Below, in pieces: positions 17,138-25,190 of a DNA stretch of 43,992 bases (positions are counted from its first letter, which is position 1; each line of letters begins with the position of its first letter). Source of the DNA: Nitrospirota bacterium (GTDB lineage: Bacteria; Nitrospirota; Thermodesulfovibrionia; Thermodesulfovibrionales; JdFR-86). Location: contig JARRLN010000026.1 in assembly GCA_037386965.1 (NCBI GenBank), forward strand, positions 1 to 43,992, given 5' to 3'. The translations under genes were made by a program, and so were the position numbers. Below the pieces are notes generated by a model. The model saw only the letters and a program-made list of their open reading frames with translations, was not told the origin of the DNA and did not search any database.

Positions 17138-17640
17138 AGAGTTTCTTTGTCCGCACGGGGCCCCCGAGGCCCGTGGGACGGGGAGAGAAAGGAGAAACGA
17201 TGGAAACGAAGATGACGGCTGAGCAGGCAAACGCGTACATGAAGGAGAAATGCGGGTTCGTTCCCCGCATGTTCCAGATCATCAACACCGTCACCCCCGA
17301 GCCGGGGAAGACCTTCGCCGACTTCTACGCCAGCATATTCGGCGACGGCGCCCTCTCGAAGAAGGTCAAGGAGCTGATGTTCATGTCCGGCGGGGTGGCG
17401 TACTGTTCGCCCCGGTGCATCATCCACGTCGTCCCGGCCATCAATGCCGGGGCCACCTCGGAGGAGGTCTTCGAGGCGGCCGCCGTGGGGATGATCCTGG
17501 CGGGGTTCGTCCCGGGCGGACCGGGCATCCCCTATGCCTTCGAGTACGCGCTGAAGTGCGTGGATATCGACCAGAAGTTCAGGAAAGGCGAGGAGTGGGA
17601 GTACCTGCCTCAGCCGAAGTTCGACCACGGCATCTACTAA
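17113..17640 (+). CDS. carboxymuconolactone decarboxylase/AhpD-like protein
   Basis: 175 aa from ATG 17113 or 146 aa from ATG 17200; both have good ribosome sites (AAGGAG and AAAGGAG) and the recognisable domain begins after the second. The core KVKELMFMSGGVAYCSPRCIIHVVPAINAGATSEE has the AhpD-like pattern of cysteines followed by His (C-x3-C-x2-H) and the AGAT turn. Family members are small all-helical oligomers acting as decarboxylases or thiol-based peroxidatic/redox partners. Its place between two methyltransferase genes implies a job in methyl transfer or thiol redox chemistry, but no function is established. Confidence 0.75.
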   Translation: MGTLWEELKSFFVRTGPPRPVGRGEKGETMETKMTAEQANAYMKEKCGFVPRMFQIINTVTPEPGKTFADFYASIFGDGALSKKVKELMFMSGGVAYCSPRCIIHVVPAINAGATSEEVFEAAAVGMILAGFVPGGPGIPYAFEYALKCVDIDQKFRKGEEWEYLPQPKFDHGIY

Positions 17641-17705
17641 GGGGAGGCCGTGAGGGGGGCGGCCCCGCCGCCCCCCTCTCATAAAAAACAGGGGAAGGAG
17701 ATTCG

Positions 17706-18671
17706 ATGTTCAGGTTCCAGACGCCGCAGAAGGTTTTCGATTTTGCCGGTTTCAAGATAGGGGGGCAGCCCGGCGAGAACCCGCCGCTTCTCATCGCCTC
17801 CATGTTTCACAACAAGGACAGAATACTCCGCGACCGAAAGGGAGACTTCGACCGGGAGCGCGCCCGCGAGCTTATTCGCAGGCAGGAGGAGCTTTCCCGC
17901 TCCACCGGCATCCCGGCCATGGTGGCCATGGTGGCCAATTCTCCCGAGGAAGCGAAGATATACATCGATTTCTACCTGGAGACCACCGGCATGCCCTTCG
18001 GCATCGATATGTGGATGGCCGAGAAACGGGCAAAGGCCACGGAGTACGTGGCGAAGCTGGGGGTGCAGGAAAAGTTTCTCTACAACAGCATCACCCCGTG
18101 GGACAAGGACATAAAGGGGCAGGTGCAGAGGCTCAAGGACCTGGGCATCCGGCACGTCATCATCCAGGCCTTCGACGACCAGGACCAGAGCCCCGCCGGG
18201 AGGCTGAAGTCGCTGGAGAGCTTGCTGGGGCAGGGGGCCGACGCCTTCGACACCATCCTGGTGGACACCTCGGTGATGAACCTCCCCAGCACGAGCTTCT
18301 CCCTGGTGGCCAACAGGCTCATCAAGCAGAAGCTGGGCCTGCCCTGCGGCAGCGCGTACAGCAACGGCACCCACATGTGGAAGGAGGCCAGGGAAGCCTG
18401 GGGACTGGAGGGCTTCCGGGCGATGGACGCGGTGGCCCAGGGGATGTCCAGCGCCCTGTGGAGCGACTTCGACCTGTACGGGCCCGCCGTCACCGCCCCC
18501 AGGATCTTCCCCGCGGTGGCCACGGGCCAGATACTGCTGAGCACCCTCGCCTATGAGGAGACGGGCCGGATACCCGAGAACCCCGACCTGCCCATTCGGA
18601 GGTACTTCCCGGACTTCATCGAGAAGCTCCTGGCCGGAGGAGCCCGGAAAAAAGCCAAGGCGGCAGGCTGA
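17706..18671 (+). CDS. MtrH-family pterin:corrinoid methyltransferase
   Basis: 321 aa. It resembles subunit H of tetrahydromethanopterin S-methyltransferase, starting FRFQTPQKVFDFAGFKIGGQPGENPPLLIASMF, with conserved TGIPAMVAMVANSPEEA, DTSVMNLPSTSFSL and LPCGSAYSNGTH. The fold is a pterin-binding TIM barrel. Soluble homologues such as MtgA (glycine betaine pathway) and MtoA (methoxyl-aromatic pathway) transfer the methyl group from a corrinoid protein to tetrahydrofolate or tetrahydromethanopterin. It therefore links the corrinoid protein at 19785 to the C1-pterin pool. AAGGAG lies 8 nt before the ATG. The pterin used is not evident; folate is the default in bacteria. Confidence 0.88.
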   Translation: MFRFQTPQKVFDFAGFKIGGQPGENPPLLIASMFHNKDRILRDRKGDFDRERARELIRRQEELSRSTGIPAMVAMVANSPEEAKIYIDFYLETTGMPFGIDMWMAEKRAKATEYVAKLGVQEKFLYNSITPWDKDIKGQVQRLKDLGIRHVIIQAFDDQDQSPAGRLKSLESLLGQGADAFDTILVDTSVMNLPSTSFSLVANRLIKQKLGLPCGSAYSNGTHMWKEAREAWGLEGFRAMDAVAQGMSSALWSDFDLYGPAVTAPRIFPAVATGQILLSTLAYEETGRIPENPDLPIRRYFPDFIEKLLAGGARKKAKAAG

Positions 18672-18704
18672 CCGAGACGATAAAAAGGAGGAGAGACCGC
18701 AATC

Positions 18705-19745
18705 ATGATAGGCGAAGAAACCATGACGTCAAAGGAAAGGGTCCTGAAGCTCTTCAGGCGGGAAGAGACGGACCGCCCCGCCTGCTTCAGCGGGATGGGC
18801 AACGCCACCACCGAAGGGCTCAACCAGCTGGGCTACAGGTTCGCCCAGGTCCATCTGGACGCCGGGCAGATGGCCGAGACGGCGGCCACCACGCACAAGC
18901 TCTTCGGGTTCGACTGCTGCGTGCTGCCCTTCGACCTGTGCGTGGAGGCCGAGGCCCTGGGCTGCGAGATAAACACCTATCCGCACTCTGAGGACCTCCT
19001 GTACCCCACCATCAAGGAGAAGGTCATCCACAGCGAGGAGGAGATGGACCTCTCCATCCCCGCCGACTTGCTCTCCCGGGGCCGGGTGCCCCTCATGAAG
19101 GAGGCCATCGGCCTGGCCAGGAAGGACGTGGGCGGGGAGGCGCCCATCGGCTCCTACGTGCTGGGGCCCTTTACCTTGGCGGGGCAGGTCATGGAGCTCA
19201 ACGACCTGCTGAAGCTCAGCTTCAAGAAGCCGGACAAGGTGGGCGCCCTCATGGAGAAGCTCTCGGAGGCCATCATCCAGGTGGCCCGCGCCTATGAAGA
19301 GGCCGGCGTGGACTACCTTACCGTGCGGGAGATGGGCGCGACGAGCGACGTGTTGAGCCCGCGCGTTTTCAAGAGCCTCATCCTGCCCCACCTGAAGGTG
19401 ATATTCGAGAAAGTAAAGGTCCCCAGCGTCGTGCACATCTGCGGGAAGACCAACGACATCGTGGGCTTCATGATGGAGAGCGGGGCCGACGCCATCAGCG
19501 TGGACCAGAAAAACGACGTGGCCGAGAGCCGGAAGAAGCTGGGCGAGGACGCCCTTATCTTCGGCAACTACGACCCCTACAACGTCCTGGTTGCCGGCAC
19601 GCCGGAGCAGGTGCGCCAGACCGTCAGGACGTGCCTGGACGACGGCGTCAGCGCCGTCTGGCCCGGCTGCGACATCTGGCCCACGGTCCCCGCGGAGAAC
19701 TTCAGGGCCATGATGGACGAAGTGAAGCGGTACAAGAAGTCATAG
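18705..19745 (+). CDS. MtaA/CmuA-type methyltransferase (URO-D family), copy 2
   Basis: 346 aa from ATG 18705 (340 aa from ATG 18723, whose N-terminus MTSKERVLKLF is the common family start). The zinc ligands are His244-x-Cys246 in VVHICGKT and Cys322 in VWPGCDIWP. It is clearly diverged from copy 1 and has its own variable substrate-facing segments, so the two probably have different partners: one may demethylate a substrate, the other methylate CoM. AGGAGG lies upstream. It sits directly before the corrinoid protein gene, its expected partner. Confidence 0.88.
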   Translation: MIGEETMTSKERVLKLFRREETDRPACFSGMGNATTEGLNQLGYRFAQVHLDAGQMAETAATTHKLFGFDCCVLPFDLCVEAEALGCEINTYPHSEDLLYPTIKEKVIHSEEEMDLSIPADLLSRGRVPLMKEAIGLARKDVGGEAPIGSYVLGPFTLAGQVMELNDLLKLSFKKPDKVGALMEKLSEAIIQVARAYEEAGVDYLTVREMGATSDVLSPRVFKSLILPHLKVIFEKVKVPSVVHICGKTNDIVGFMMESGADAISVDQKNDVAESRKKLGEDALIFGNYDPYNVLVAGTPEQVRQTVRTCLDDGVSAVWPGCDIWPTVPAENFRAMMDEVKRYKKS

Positions 19746-19784
19746 GTAAGTCATAAGGCAAGGATAGAAAGGAGAGAGGGAGAA

Positions 19785-20489
19785 ATGGCTTCGGAAGAAA
19801 GGAAACAGGAGATACTGGGGCACCTGAAGGAGGCGGTCATAGAGTACGACGAAGACGCCGCCAAGGAGTGGGCCCAGAAGGCCCTGGACGAGGGCCTGAA
19901 GGCCAACGACGCCATCTTCGACGGCCTGGTGGTCGGCATGCAGGAGGTGGGCAGGCTCTTCGAGGCGCAGGAGTACTTTGTGCCGGAGCTGCTCATGTGC
20001 GCCGACGCCCTGTACGCGGGGCTGGACATCCTGAAGCCCCACGTGGAGCAGATGGACCTGGGGCTGAAGGGCTCCGTGGTCATCGGGACCGTGGAGGGCG
20101 ACGTCCATGACATCGGCAAGAACATCGTCAAGATGATGTTCGACGTGGCCGGCTTCGACGTCTACGACCTCGGGCGGGACGTGCCCCTGGATAAGTTCGT
20201 CGAGGAGCAGCTGCGCACCGACAGCGACCTGGTCTGCCTCTCGGCCATGATGACCACGACCATGCAGGGCATGAAGAAGGTCATCGAGGACCTCAAGGCG
20301 AAGAACCCCAACGTCAAGATCATGATCGGCGGAGCGCCGGTCAGCAAGGACATCGCCGAGAAGTGGGGCGCCGACGGCTTCGCCCCCGACGCGACCAACG
20401 CCCTGAAGGACGCCATCGACATGATAAGCTCCCTGAAGAAGCTCAGGGACGAGGCCGGACAGCGGGAAGAGAAGAAAGGGGCTAAGTGA
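19785..20489 (+). CDS. corrinoid (B12-binding) methyl-carrier protein
   Basis: 234 aa. A helical cap domain (about 1-90) precedes the B12-binding Rossmann domain (about 95-215). The His-on cobalamin motif GDVHDIGKN places the cobalt ligand at His108, and the other conserved loops SAMMTTT and IGGAPV are present, as in MtaC/MtbC/MtoC. It shuttles the methyl group on cobalt between the methyltransferases of this cluster. A strong purine-rich ribosome site precedes the ATG, suggesting high expression. Its stop overlaps the GTG of the next gene. Confidence 0.95.
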   Translation: MASEERKQEILGHLKEAVIEYDEDAAKEWAQKALDEGLKANDAIFDGLVVGMQEVGRLFEAQEYFVPELLMCADALYAGLDILKPHVEQMDLGLKGSVVIGTVEGDVHDIGKNIVKMMFDVAGFDVYDLGRDVPLDKFVEEQLRTDSDLVCLSAMMTTTMQGMKKVIEDLKAKNPNVKIMIGGAPVSKDIAEKWGADGFAPDATNALKDAIDMISSLKKLRDEAGQREEKKGAK

Positions 20490-21021
20490 GCGAAGCACTC
20501 AGAAGGGAGCTTCTCGGGGCCGGCGCGGCCCAGGTGGGGTTTGCCTCCCTCCGGGGGGTGCTGAGCCCGGAGCTTTCGCACCTCAGAAACGCCGTCTGCG
20601 TGGGCGTGGACAGCCGCCTCAGGGAGGAGACCCTGTCGCTCCTTCTGGCGCTCCAGAAACGGGCCGCCCGCTTCCTGAGGAAAGAGAGGCACCGGTTCTT
20701 CCCCATTCCTCCGGACTCCGACCGGGTGCGGGACAGGTTCGCCTCCCGGCTCTACCCTCTCATGACCCACAAGATGGCGGCGACCTGCGCGGGGCCATCA
20801 CCGGAGCGGAGTGGTCCCGGGAGGAGCCTTTCCCGGAGCTTCTGCTTGCGAAGCGCTGCACGGCGCACAAGGAGGGAGCGCGGTCCGTCTCCGGACGGCC
20901 CAACTGCGGCCTCTGCATCACCATATGCCCCTACGGCAGGGACCGCGGAGTCCCGCAAGGGACTGCGAAGCCCGCCCGGGGACTTCGGCCCCTGAGGGCA
21001 AGGAAGATTTCGCGACTCTGA
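20486..21021 (+). pseudogene. broken epoxyqueuosine-reductase-like Fe-S protein (internal deletion and frameshift)
   Basis: The N-terminal half reads well from a GTG overlapping the corrinoid gene stop (MSEALRRELLGAGAAQVGFA ... LYPLMTHKMAATCAG), like the QueG-type Fe-S proteins that often accompany corrinoid methyltransferases. After MTHKMAATCAG the frame turns to nonsense, but another frame entered at 20779 encodes GDLRGAITGAEW ... CTAHKEG ... NCGLCITICPYG, the family's C-terminal end with part of its ferredoxin motif, and stops at 21021. The segment normally between them, with the first cluster motif, is missing. The join lies in a GGCGACCTGCGCGGG stretch that can be read in both frames, which suggests deletion between short repeats. 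It may also be an assembly error. Confidence 0.7.
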
Positions 21022-21035
21022 AGGAGAGATAGGAT

Positions 21036-23009
21036 ATGCCGAGGTTCAAAGTGAATTTTCAGCCCTCCGGCAGGAGGGGGGATGTGGAGGAAGGCTCCAC
21101 TCTCCTTGAAGCCGCCCAGAAGCTCGGGGTGGACCTCGAGGCCATCTGCGGCGGGAAGGGCACCTGCGGGAAGTGCAAGGTGCGCGTGGAGGAGGGCTAC
21201 TTCGAAAAGGACGCCATGGACTCCCGCATGGCCCACCTGAGCCCCTTTGCGGAGGCGGAACGGAAGTTCGTCAAGCCCGAGGACGGCCCCTTCATGCGGC
21301 TGGCCTGCTCCACTGAGGTGCACGGGGACGTCAAGATATTCGTGCCGGAGAAGTCCCGCGCCGGGAAGCAGATCGTGCGAAAGGCGGCAAAGGAGATAAC
21401 CATCCCCATAAGGCCGGCCGTGCGGAAGTACTTCGTGGAGCTCAAAAAGCCCGCCCTGGACGAGCCCATCACGGGGGACCTGGAGAGGCTCAAGGCCTTC
21501 CTCGGCAGGGAATACGGCCTGGACAACCTCTCCATCGACTTCGCCGTGCTTGGCGACCTTCAGGATATCATCAGGCGCGGGGAGTGGAACGTGACGGTCA
21601 CCGTCTGGATGGGGCGGGAGATCATAAAGGTGGAGCCCGGCTTCGTGGAGGCCGCCTACGGGCTGGCCGTCGACGTCGGCACCACCACCGTGGCGGCTTA
21701 TCTCTCCGATCTTCTGACCGGAAAGGTCATAAGCACCGAGAGCATGATGAACCCCCAGGTGCCCTACGGGGAGGACGTGATGAGCCGCATCACCTACGCC
21801 ATGACCTCGGAAAACGGGCTCAGGACCATGCAGCAGGCCCTCATCGAGGGGCTCAACGAGCTCGTCGACAGGCTCACCGCCGACCTCCGGATGAACGGCG
21901 CCAGGGGCGGAAGCGCCATCCTGGACATGACGGTGGTCTTCAACACGGCCATGCACCACATCTTCCTGGGGCTGAACCCCACGTACATCGGGCGCTCTCC
22001 CTTCATACCGGCGGTGCAGAACGACATGGACATCAAGGCCCGGGACGTCGGGCTCGATATAAACCGGGCAAGCTACGTCCACGTCCTGCCCATCGAGGCG
22101 GGCTTCGTGGGGGCGGACAACGTGGGCGTGCTCATCGCCCAGGAGCCTTACAAGATGGACGAGAAGGTCCTCATCATAGACATCGGGACGAACGGCGAGC
22201 TTCTGCTGGGCAACAAGGACGCCATCTGCTCCACCTCCTGCGCCACCGGGCCGGCCTTCGAGGGAGCGCAGATAAGGTTCGGCATGCGCGCCGCCCCGGG
22301 GGCCATCGAGGCGGTGCGCATCGACCCGGAGACGAAGGAGCCCCTGTACAAGGTGATCGGGAAGGCCGACTGGCACACCCACATCAAGAAGGTGGACGCC
22401 AAGGGCATCTGCGGCTCGGGCATCATAGACGTGGTGGCCGAGATGTTCAAGGCGGGCATCATCGACAAGTCCGGGAAGTTCGTAAAGGACCTGGACACGC
22501 CCCGGGTGCGGGCAGGGGCCGATGGGAAGATGCAGTACGTGCTGGCCTGGGCCGACGAGACCAGCATCGGGCAGGACATCACCGTGACCCAGGCCGACGT
22601 GCGCGCGCTTCAGCTTGCCAAGGGCGCCCTGTACGCCGGGGCCAAGCTCATGATGAAGAAGATGGGCATCGAGAAGGTGGAGAAGGTCATCCTGGCGGGG
22701 GCCTTCGGAAGCTATATCGACAAGGAGTCGGCCATGACCCTGGGGATGTTCCCCGACTGCGACCTCGACAACGTCTATGCGGTGGGCAACGCCGCCGGCG
22801 ACGGCGCCCTCATGGCCCTGTTGAGCACGGAGAAGCGCCTGGAGGCCAGGGAGAGGGCGCGGTGGCTTGAGTTCGTGGAGATAGCCGTGGAGCCCGAGTT
22901 CGAGAAGGAGTTCATGAAGGCCATGCACATCCCGCACATGAAGGACACGTTCCCCCACGTCAAGGAGCTCCTGGCAAAGAAGGGCTCTCCGGTCCATGTC
23001 AAGGGATGA
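21036..23009 (+). CDS. RACo-type corrinoid protein reactivator (2Fe-2S ferredoxin and ASKHA ATPase)
   Basis: 657 aa. The N-terminal 2Fe-2S domain has C38, C44, C47 and C91 (C-x5-C-x2-C). A linker region is followed by an ASKHA-type ATPase with DVGTTTVAAYLSDLLTGKV, DIGTNGELLLGNKD and GICGSGIIDVVAEM, and a C-terminal LAGAFGSYIDKESAM. RACo, RamA-like and MtoD proteins use ATP to drive reduction of accidentally oxidised Co(II) corrinoid back to the active Co(I) form. The expected client is the corrinoid protein at 19785. AAGGAG precedes the ATG, and the stop overlaps the next start (ATGA). Confidence 0.95.
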   Translation: MPRFKVNFQPSGRRGDVEEGSTLLEAAQKLGVDLEAICGGKGTCGKCKVRVEEGYFEKDAMDSRMAHLSPFAEAERKFVKPEDGPFMRLACSTEVHGDVKIFVPEKSRAGKQIVRKAAKEITIPIRPAVRKYFVELKKPALDEPITGDLERLKAFLGREYGLDNLSIDFAVLGDLQDIIRRGEWNVTVTVWMGREIIKVEPGFVEAAYGLAVDVGTTTVAAYLSDLLTGKVISTESMMNPQVPYGEDVMSRITYAMTSENGLRTMQQALIEGLNELVDRLTADLRMNGARGGSAILDMTVVFNTAMHHIFLGLNPTYIGRSPFIPAVQNDMDIKARDVGLDINRASYVHVLPIEAGFVGADNVGVLIAQEPYKMDEKVLIIDIGTNGELLLGNKDAICSTSCATGPAFEGAQIRFGMRAAPGAIEAVRIDPETKEPLYKVIGKADWHTHIKKVDAKGICGSGIIDVVAEMFKAGIIDKSGKFVKDLDTPRVRAGADGKMQYVLAWADETSIGQDITVTQADVRALQLAKGALYAGAKLMMKKMGIEKVEKVILAGAFGSYIDKESAMTLGMFPDCDLDNVYAVGNAAGDGALMALLSTEKRLEARERARWLEFVEIAVEPEFEKEFMKAMHIPHMKDTFPHVKELLAKKGSPVHVKG

Positions 23010-23320
23010 CGAAGGTTCGGGTCATATCGGGCGCATGCGGCTTCGTCACCGGCATCGTGGCCCGCAAGGAAGGGGCGAAGGAGGTCGGGGTCGCCGTCAC
23101 CTCGGAGTGCGAGATGGTGGAGAAGATGGCGCCCGAGGTGGCCGTGCTCCCGGCCATGGCCGTCTTCGTCCGCCACCCGGACAACCCGGTCTACCGGGCC
23201 GCCGGCAAGCACCTGAAGCACGTGGCCTGCCCGGTGCCCTGCGGCATCCTGAAGGCCCTGGAGGTGGAGGCCGGGCTCAACGTGCCCAAAGACGCGAGCA
23301 TCGCCTTCGAAAAGGAGTAG
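23006..23320 (+). CDS. small conserved unknown of corrinoid methyltransferase clusters (DUF6951-like)
   Basis: 104 aa, soluble. It starts TKVRVISGACGFVTGIVARKEG and has a strikingly conserved-looking pattern of single cysteines: Cys at ACGF, SECEMV and ACPVPCGILKAL. I believe it belongs to the DUF6951 group found next to RACo genes, but this rests on memory of the family. Three or four spaced cysteines could bind a metal or Fe-S cluster. It starts inside the RACo stop codon (ATGA), so tight coupling suggests a shared role in corrinoid reactivation. Confidence 0.6.
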   Translation: MTKVRVISGACGFVTGIVARKEGAKEVGVAVTSECEMVEKMAPEVAVLPAMAVFVRHPDNPVYRAAGKHLKHVACPVPCGILKALEVEAGLNVPKDASIAFEKE

Positions 23321-23326
23321 CAGGAC

Positions 23327-23998
23327 ATGGGGACGCTCTTGAGCCTGGCGGCCTACGCGGCCTGGGCCTTCTTCGTGGCGCGGCTCTGCCGGCACGGCGT
23401 CCTCTGGGTGAGGCGCCGGGGAGCGGCGGAAACGGGCGAGACCACGGTTGCCGGCGTGGTGATGGCCTTCGTCGACGTGGTTTTTCTGAGGAGGCTTTTT
23501 CTGGTGAACAAGGTCCTCTGGATAGGGGAGTGGGTCTTTCACGTATCGTTCGTCCTGGTGCTGCTGAGGCACCTGAGGTTCTTCTTCGACCCGGTGCCGG
23601 GGTGGGTCGCGGCGGTGCAGACGCCGGGGGTGTATGCGGGGTACGCCCTGCCTGTTTCGCTGGCCTATATCCTTCTGGTGAGGCTCACTCTGGAAAGGCG
23701 AAAGTACGTGTCCTCGTACAATCTCTTCCTTACCGGGACGCTCTTTCTCATCGGGCTTACCGGTGTTCTTCAGCGCACCGTGCTCTGGACCGACGTGGTG
23801 GCGACGAAGGAGTTTGCGCGGGGAATCCTGGCGCTGAGCCCCGCCGGTGCTCCCCAAAACCCCGTATTCCTCGCGCATTTCGTTCTGGTCCTCGTTTTGC
23901 TGGTTACCCTGCCCACGCACATATTCACGGCCCCCTTCGTGACCTACGAGGCCTGGCGGCAGGAGGAAGGGGTCAAGAGGCTTCTCCATGATGACTGA
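23327..23998 (+). CDS. b-type cytochrome membrane subunit (HdrE/NarI-like)
   Basis: 223 aa with about five membrane helices. Two pairs of histidines stand in the right places to bind two b hemes: His72 and His82 in EWVFHVSFVLVLLRHLRF, and His184 and His198 in AHFVLVLVLLVTLPTHIF. This is the pattern of NarI, DsrM and HdrE, which pass electrons between quinols (menaquinone or methanophenazine) and a cytoplasmic Fe-S protein. The next gene, overlapping by 11 nt, encodes an HdrD-like protein, so the pair forms a membrane disulfide reductase resembling HdrDE of Methanosarcina. It starts 7 nt after the previous stop. Confidence 0.85.
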   Translation: MGTLLSLAAYAAWAFFVARLCRHGVLWVRRRGAAETGETTVAGVVMAFVDVVFLRRLFLVNKVLWIGEWVFHVSFVLVLLRHLRFFFDPVPGWVAAVQTPGVYAGYALPVSLAYILLVRLTLERRKYVSSYNLFLTGTLFLIGLTGVLQRTVLWTDVVATKEFARGILALSPAGAPQNPVFLAHFVLVLVLLVTLPTHIFTAPFVTYEAWRQEEGVKRLLHDD

Positions 23999-25190
23999 AG
24001 AAAGGTTCACGACGTGCCTCTCGGGCGCGGAGCTTCGCGAGCTGGACGCCTGCACGCAGTGCGGCGAGTGCCTGAAGTTCTGCCCCGTCCAGGAGGTCAC
24101 GGGCGACCCCACGGTCTCCCCGCCCGAGAAGATACGCATGTTCAGGGAGTTCATCCGGGCCACCGAGTCCCTGAAGGCACGGCTTTTCGGCCCGCGGGAG
24201 GTTGACCGCGAGCTCCTCGAGCACTTCGTCAAGGCCGTCTACGAGTGCACGACCTGCGGGGCCTGCGGGCAGGCCTGCACCGTGGGCATACACACGCAGC
24301 GCCTCTGGCCCATGCTGAGGCGGGAGATGGTCAGGCGCGGCCTCGGCCCCCTGGGTCCGCAGAGCGCCTTGCCCGGTGTGGTCCAACGGACGGGAAACAT
24401 CTACGAGAAACCCGCGTCGGAGCGCTATGGCTGGTTCCCCGATGGCGTAGCCGTGGCTGAGGAGGCGGAAATTGCCTATTACGCCGGCTGCACGGGCGCT
24501 TACGAGGCACAGCCCATGGTGCGGGGGGATGCGCTCGTTCTGGGGGCCGTCGGCGAGCCCTTCACGATGCTCCCGCCCGAGGAGGAGGTCTGCTGCGGCT
24601 TTCCGCTCTTCATCACCGGACAGCACGACATGCTGGAGGGCCTCGTGAAACGGCTCGTCCAGGCGTACAGGGCCAGGGGGGTTCGCACGCTCCTGTGCTC
24701 CTGTCCCTGCTGCGTGAACATGATGGCGCGGGACTGGCCCCTCTTTTACGGAGAGCGGCTGCCCTTTAAGGTCCGGCACATAAGCCAGTTCGCGGCTGAA
24801 GCGATGCGGCGGGGGAGGCTCCGGCTTGCCCGGCGGCTTCCCGATGAGAGGCTCATCTATCACGACCCCTGCTATCTGAGCCGGGGGGTGGGCGTTACCG
24901 AGGAGCCGCGTCAGGTCCTCCGGGGCATCCCGGGAGCCACACTCCTTGAGTTTGAGCGCAACCGCGAGGACTCCCGGTGCTGCGGGGCCGGCGGGGCGGC
25001 CAGGAAGATCTATCACGAAAACGCCGTAGCCATCGCGCGGCTTTCCATAGACGAAGCGGCGGCCAAAGGTGCGGACAGGCTTGTCCTGAGCTGCCCGGCC
25101 TGCTACAGCAAGCTGAACGAGGCCCTGGAGGGGCACGAGCGGCAGGTGCGGATAACCGACCTCATGGAGCTCGTGGGGAGCCTGCTGTGA
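23988..25190 (+). CDS. HdrD-like heterodisulfide reductase catalytic subunit
   Basis: 400 aa, the size of archaeal HdrD. Two ferredoxin motifs come first (C22, C25, C28, C32 and C87, C90, C93, C97). Two complete CCG domains follow, with spacing C168-x33-CC-x35-C-x2-C, and DPC-x35-CC-x36-C-x2-C near the C-terminus; both fit the CCG consensus that binds the noncubane 4Fe-4S clusters which split disulfides in HdrB/HdrD. It should reduce a mixed disulfide, for example one involving coenzyme M, using quinol electrons from the cytochrome b. DsrK, TmcB and lactate/glycolate oxidase subunits are related, but the CoM genes downstream favour the Hdr role. The start is ATG 23988 or 23991. Confidence 0.85.
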   Translation: MMTEERFTTCLSGAELRELDACTQCGECLKFCPVQEVTGDPTVSPPEKIRMFREFIRATESLKARLFGPREVDRELLEHFVKAVYECTTCGACGQACTVGIHTQRLWPMLRREMVRRGLGPLGPQSALPGVVQRTGNIYEKPASERYGWFPDGVAVAEEAEIAYYAGCTGAYEAQPMVRGDALVLGAVGEPFTMLPPEEEVCCGFPLFITGQHDMLEGLVKRLVQAYRARGVRTLLCSCPCCVNMMARDWPLFYGERLPFKVRHISQFAAEAMRRGRLRLARRLPDERLIYHDPCYLSRGVGVTEEPRQVLRGIPGATLLEFERNREDSRCCGAGGAARKIYHENAVAIARLSIDEAAAKGADRLVLSCPACYSKLNEALEGHERQVRITDLMELVGSLL

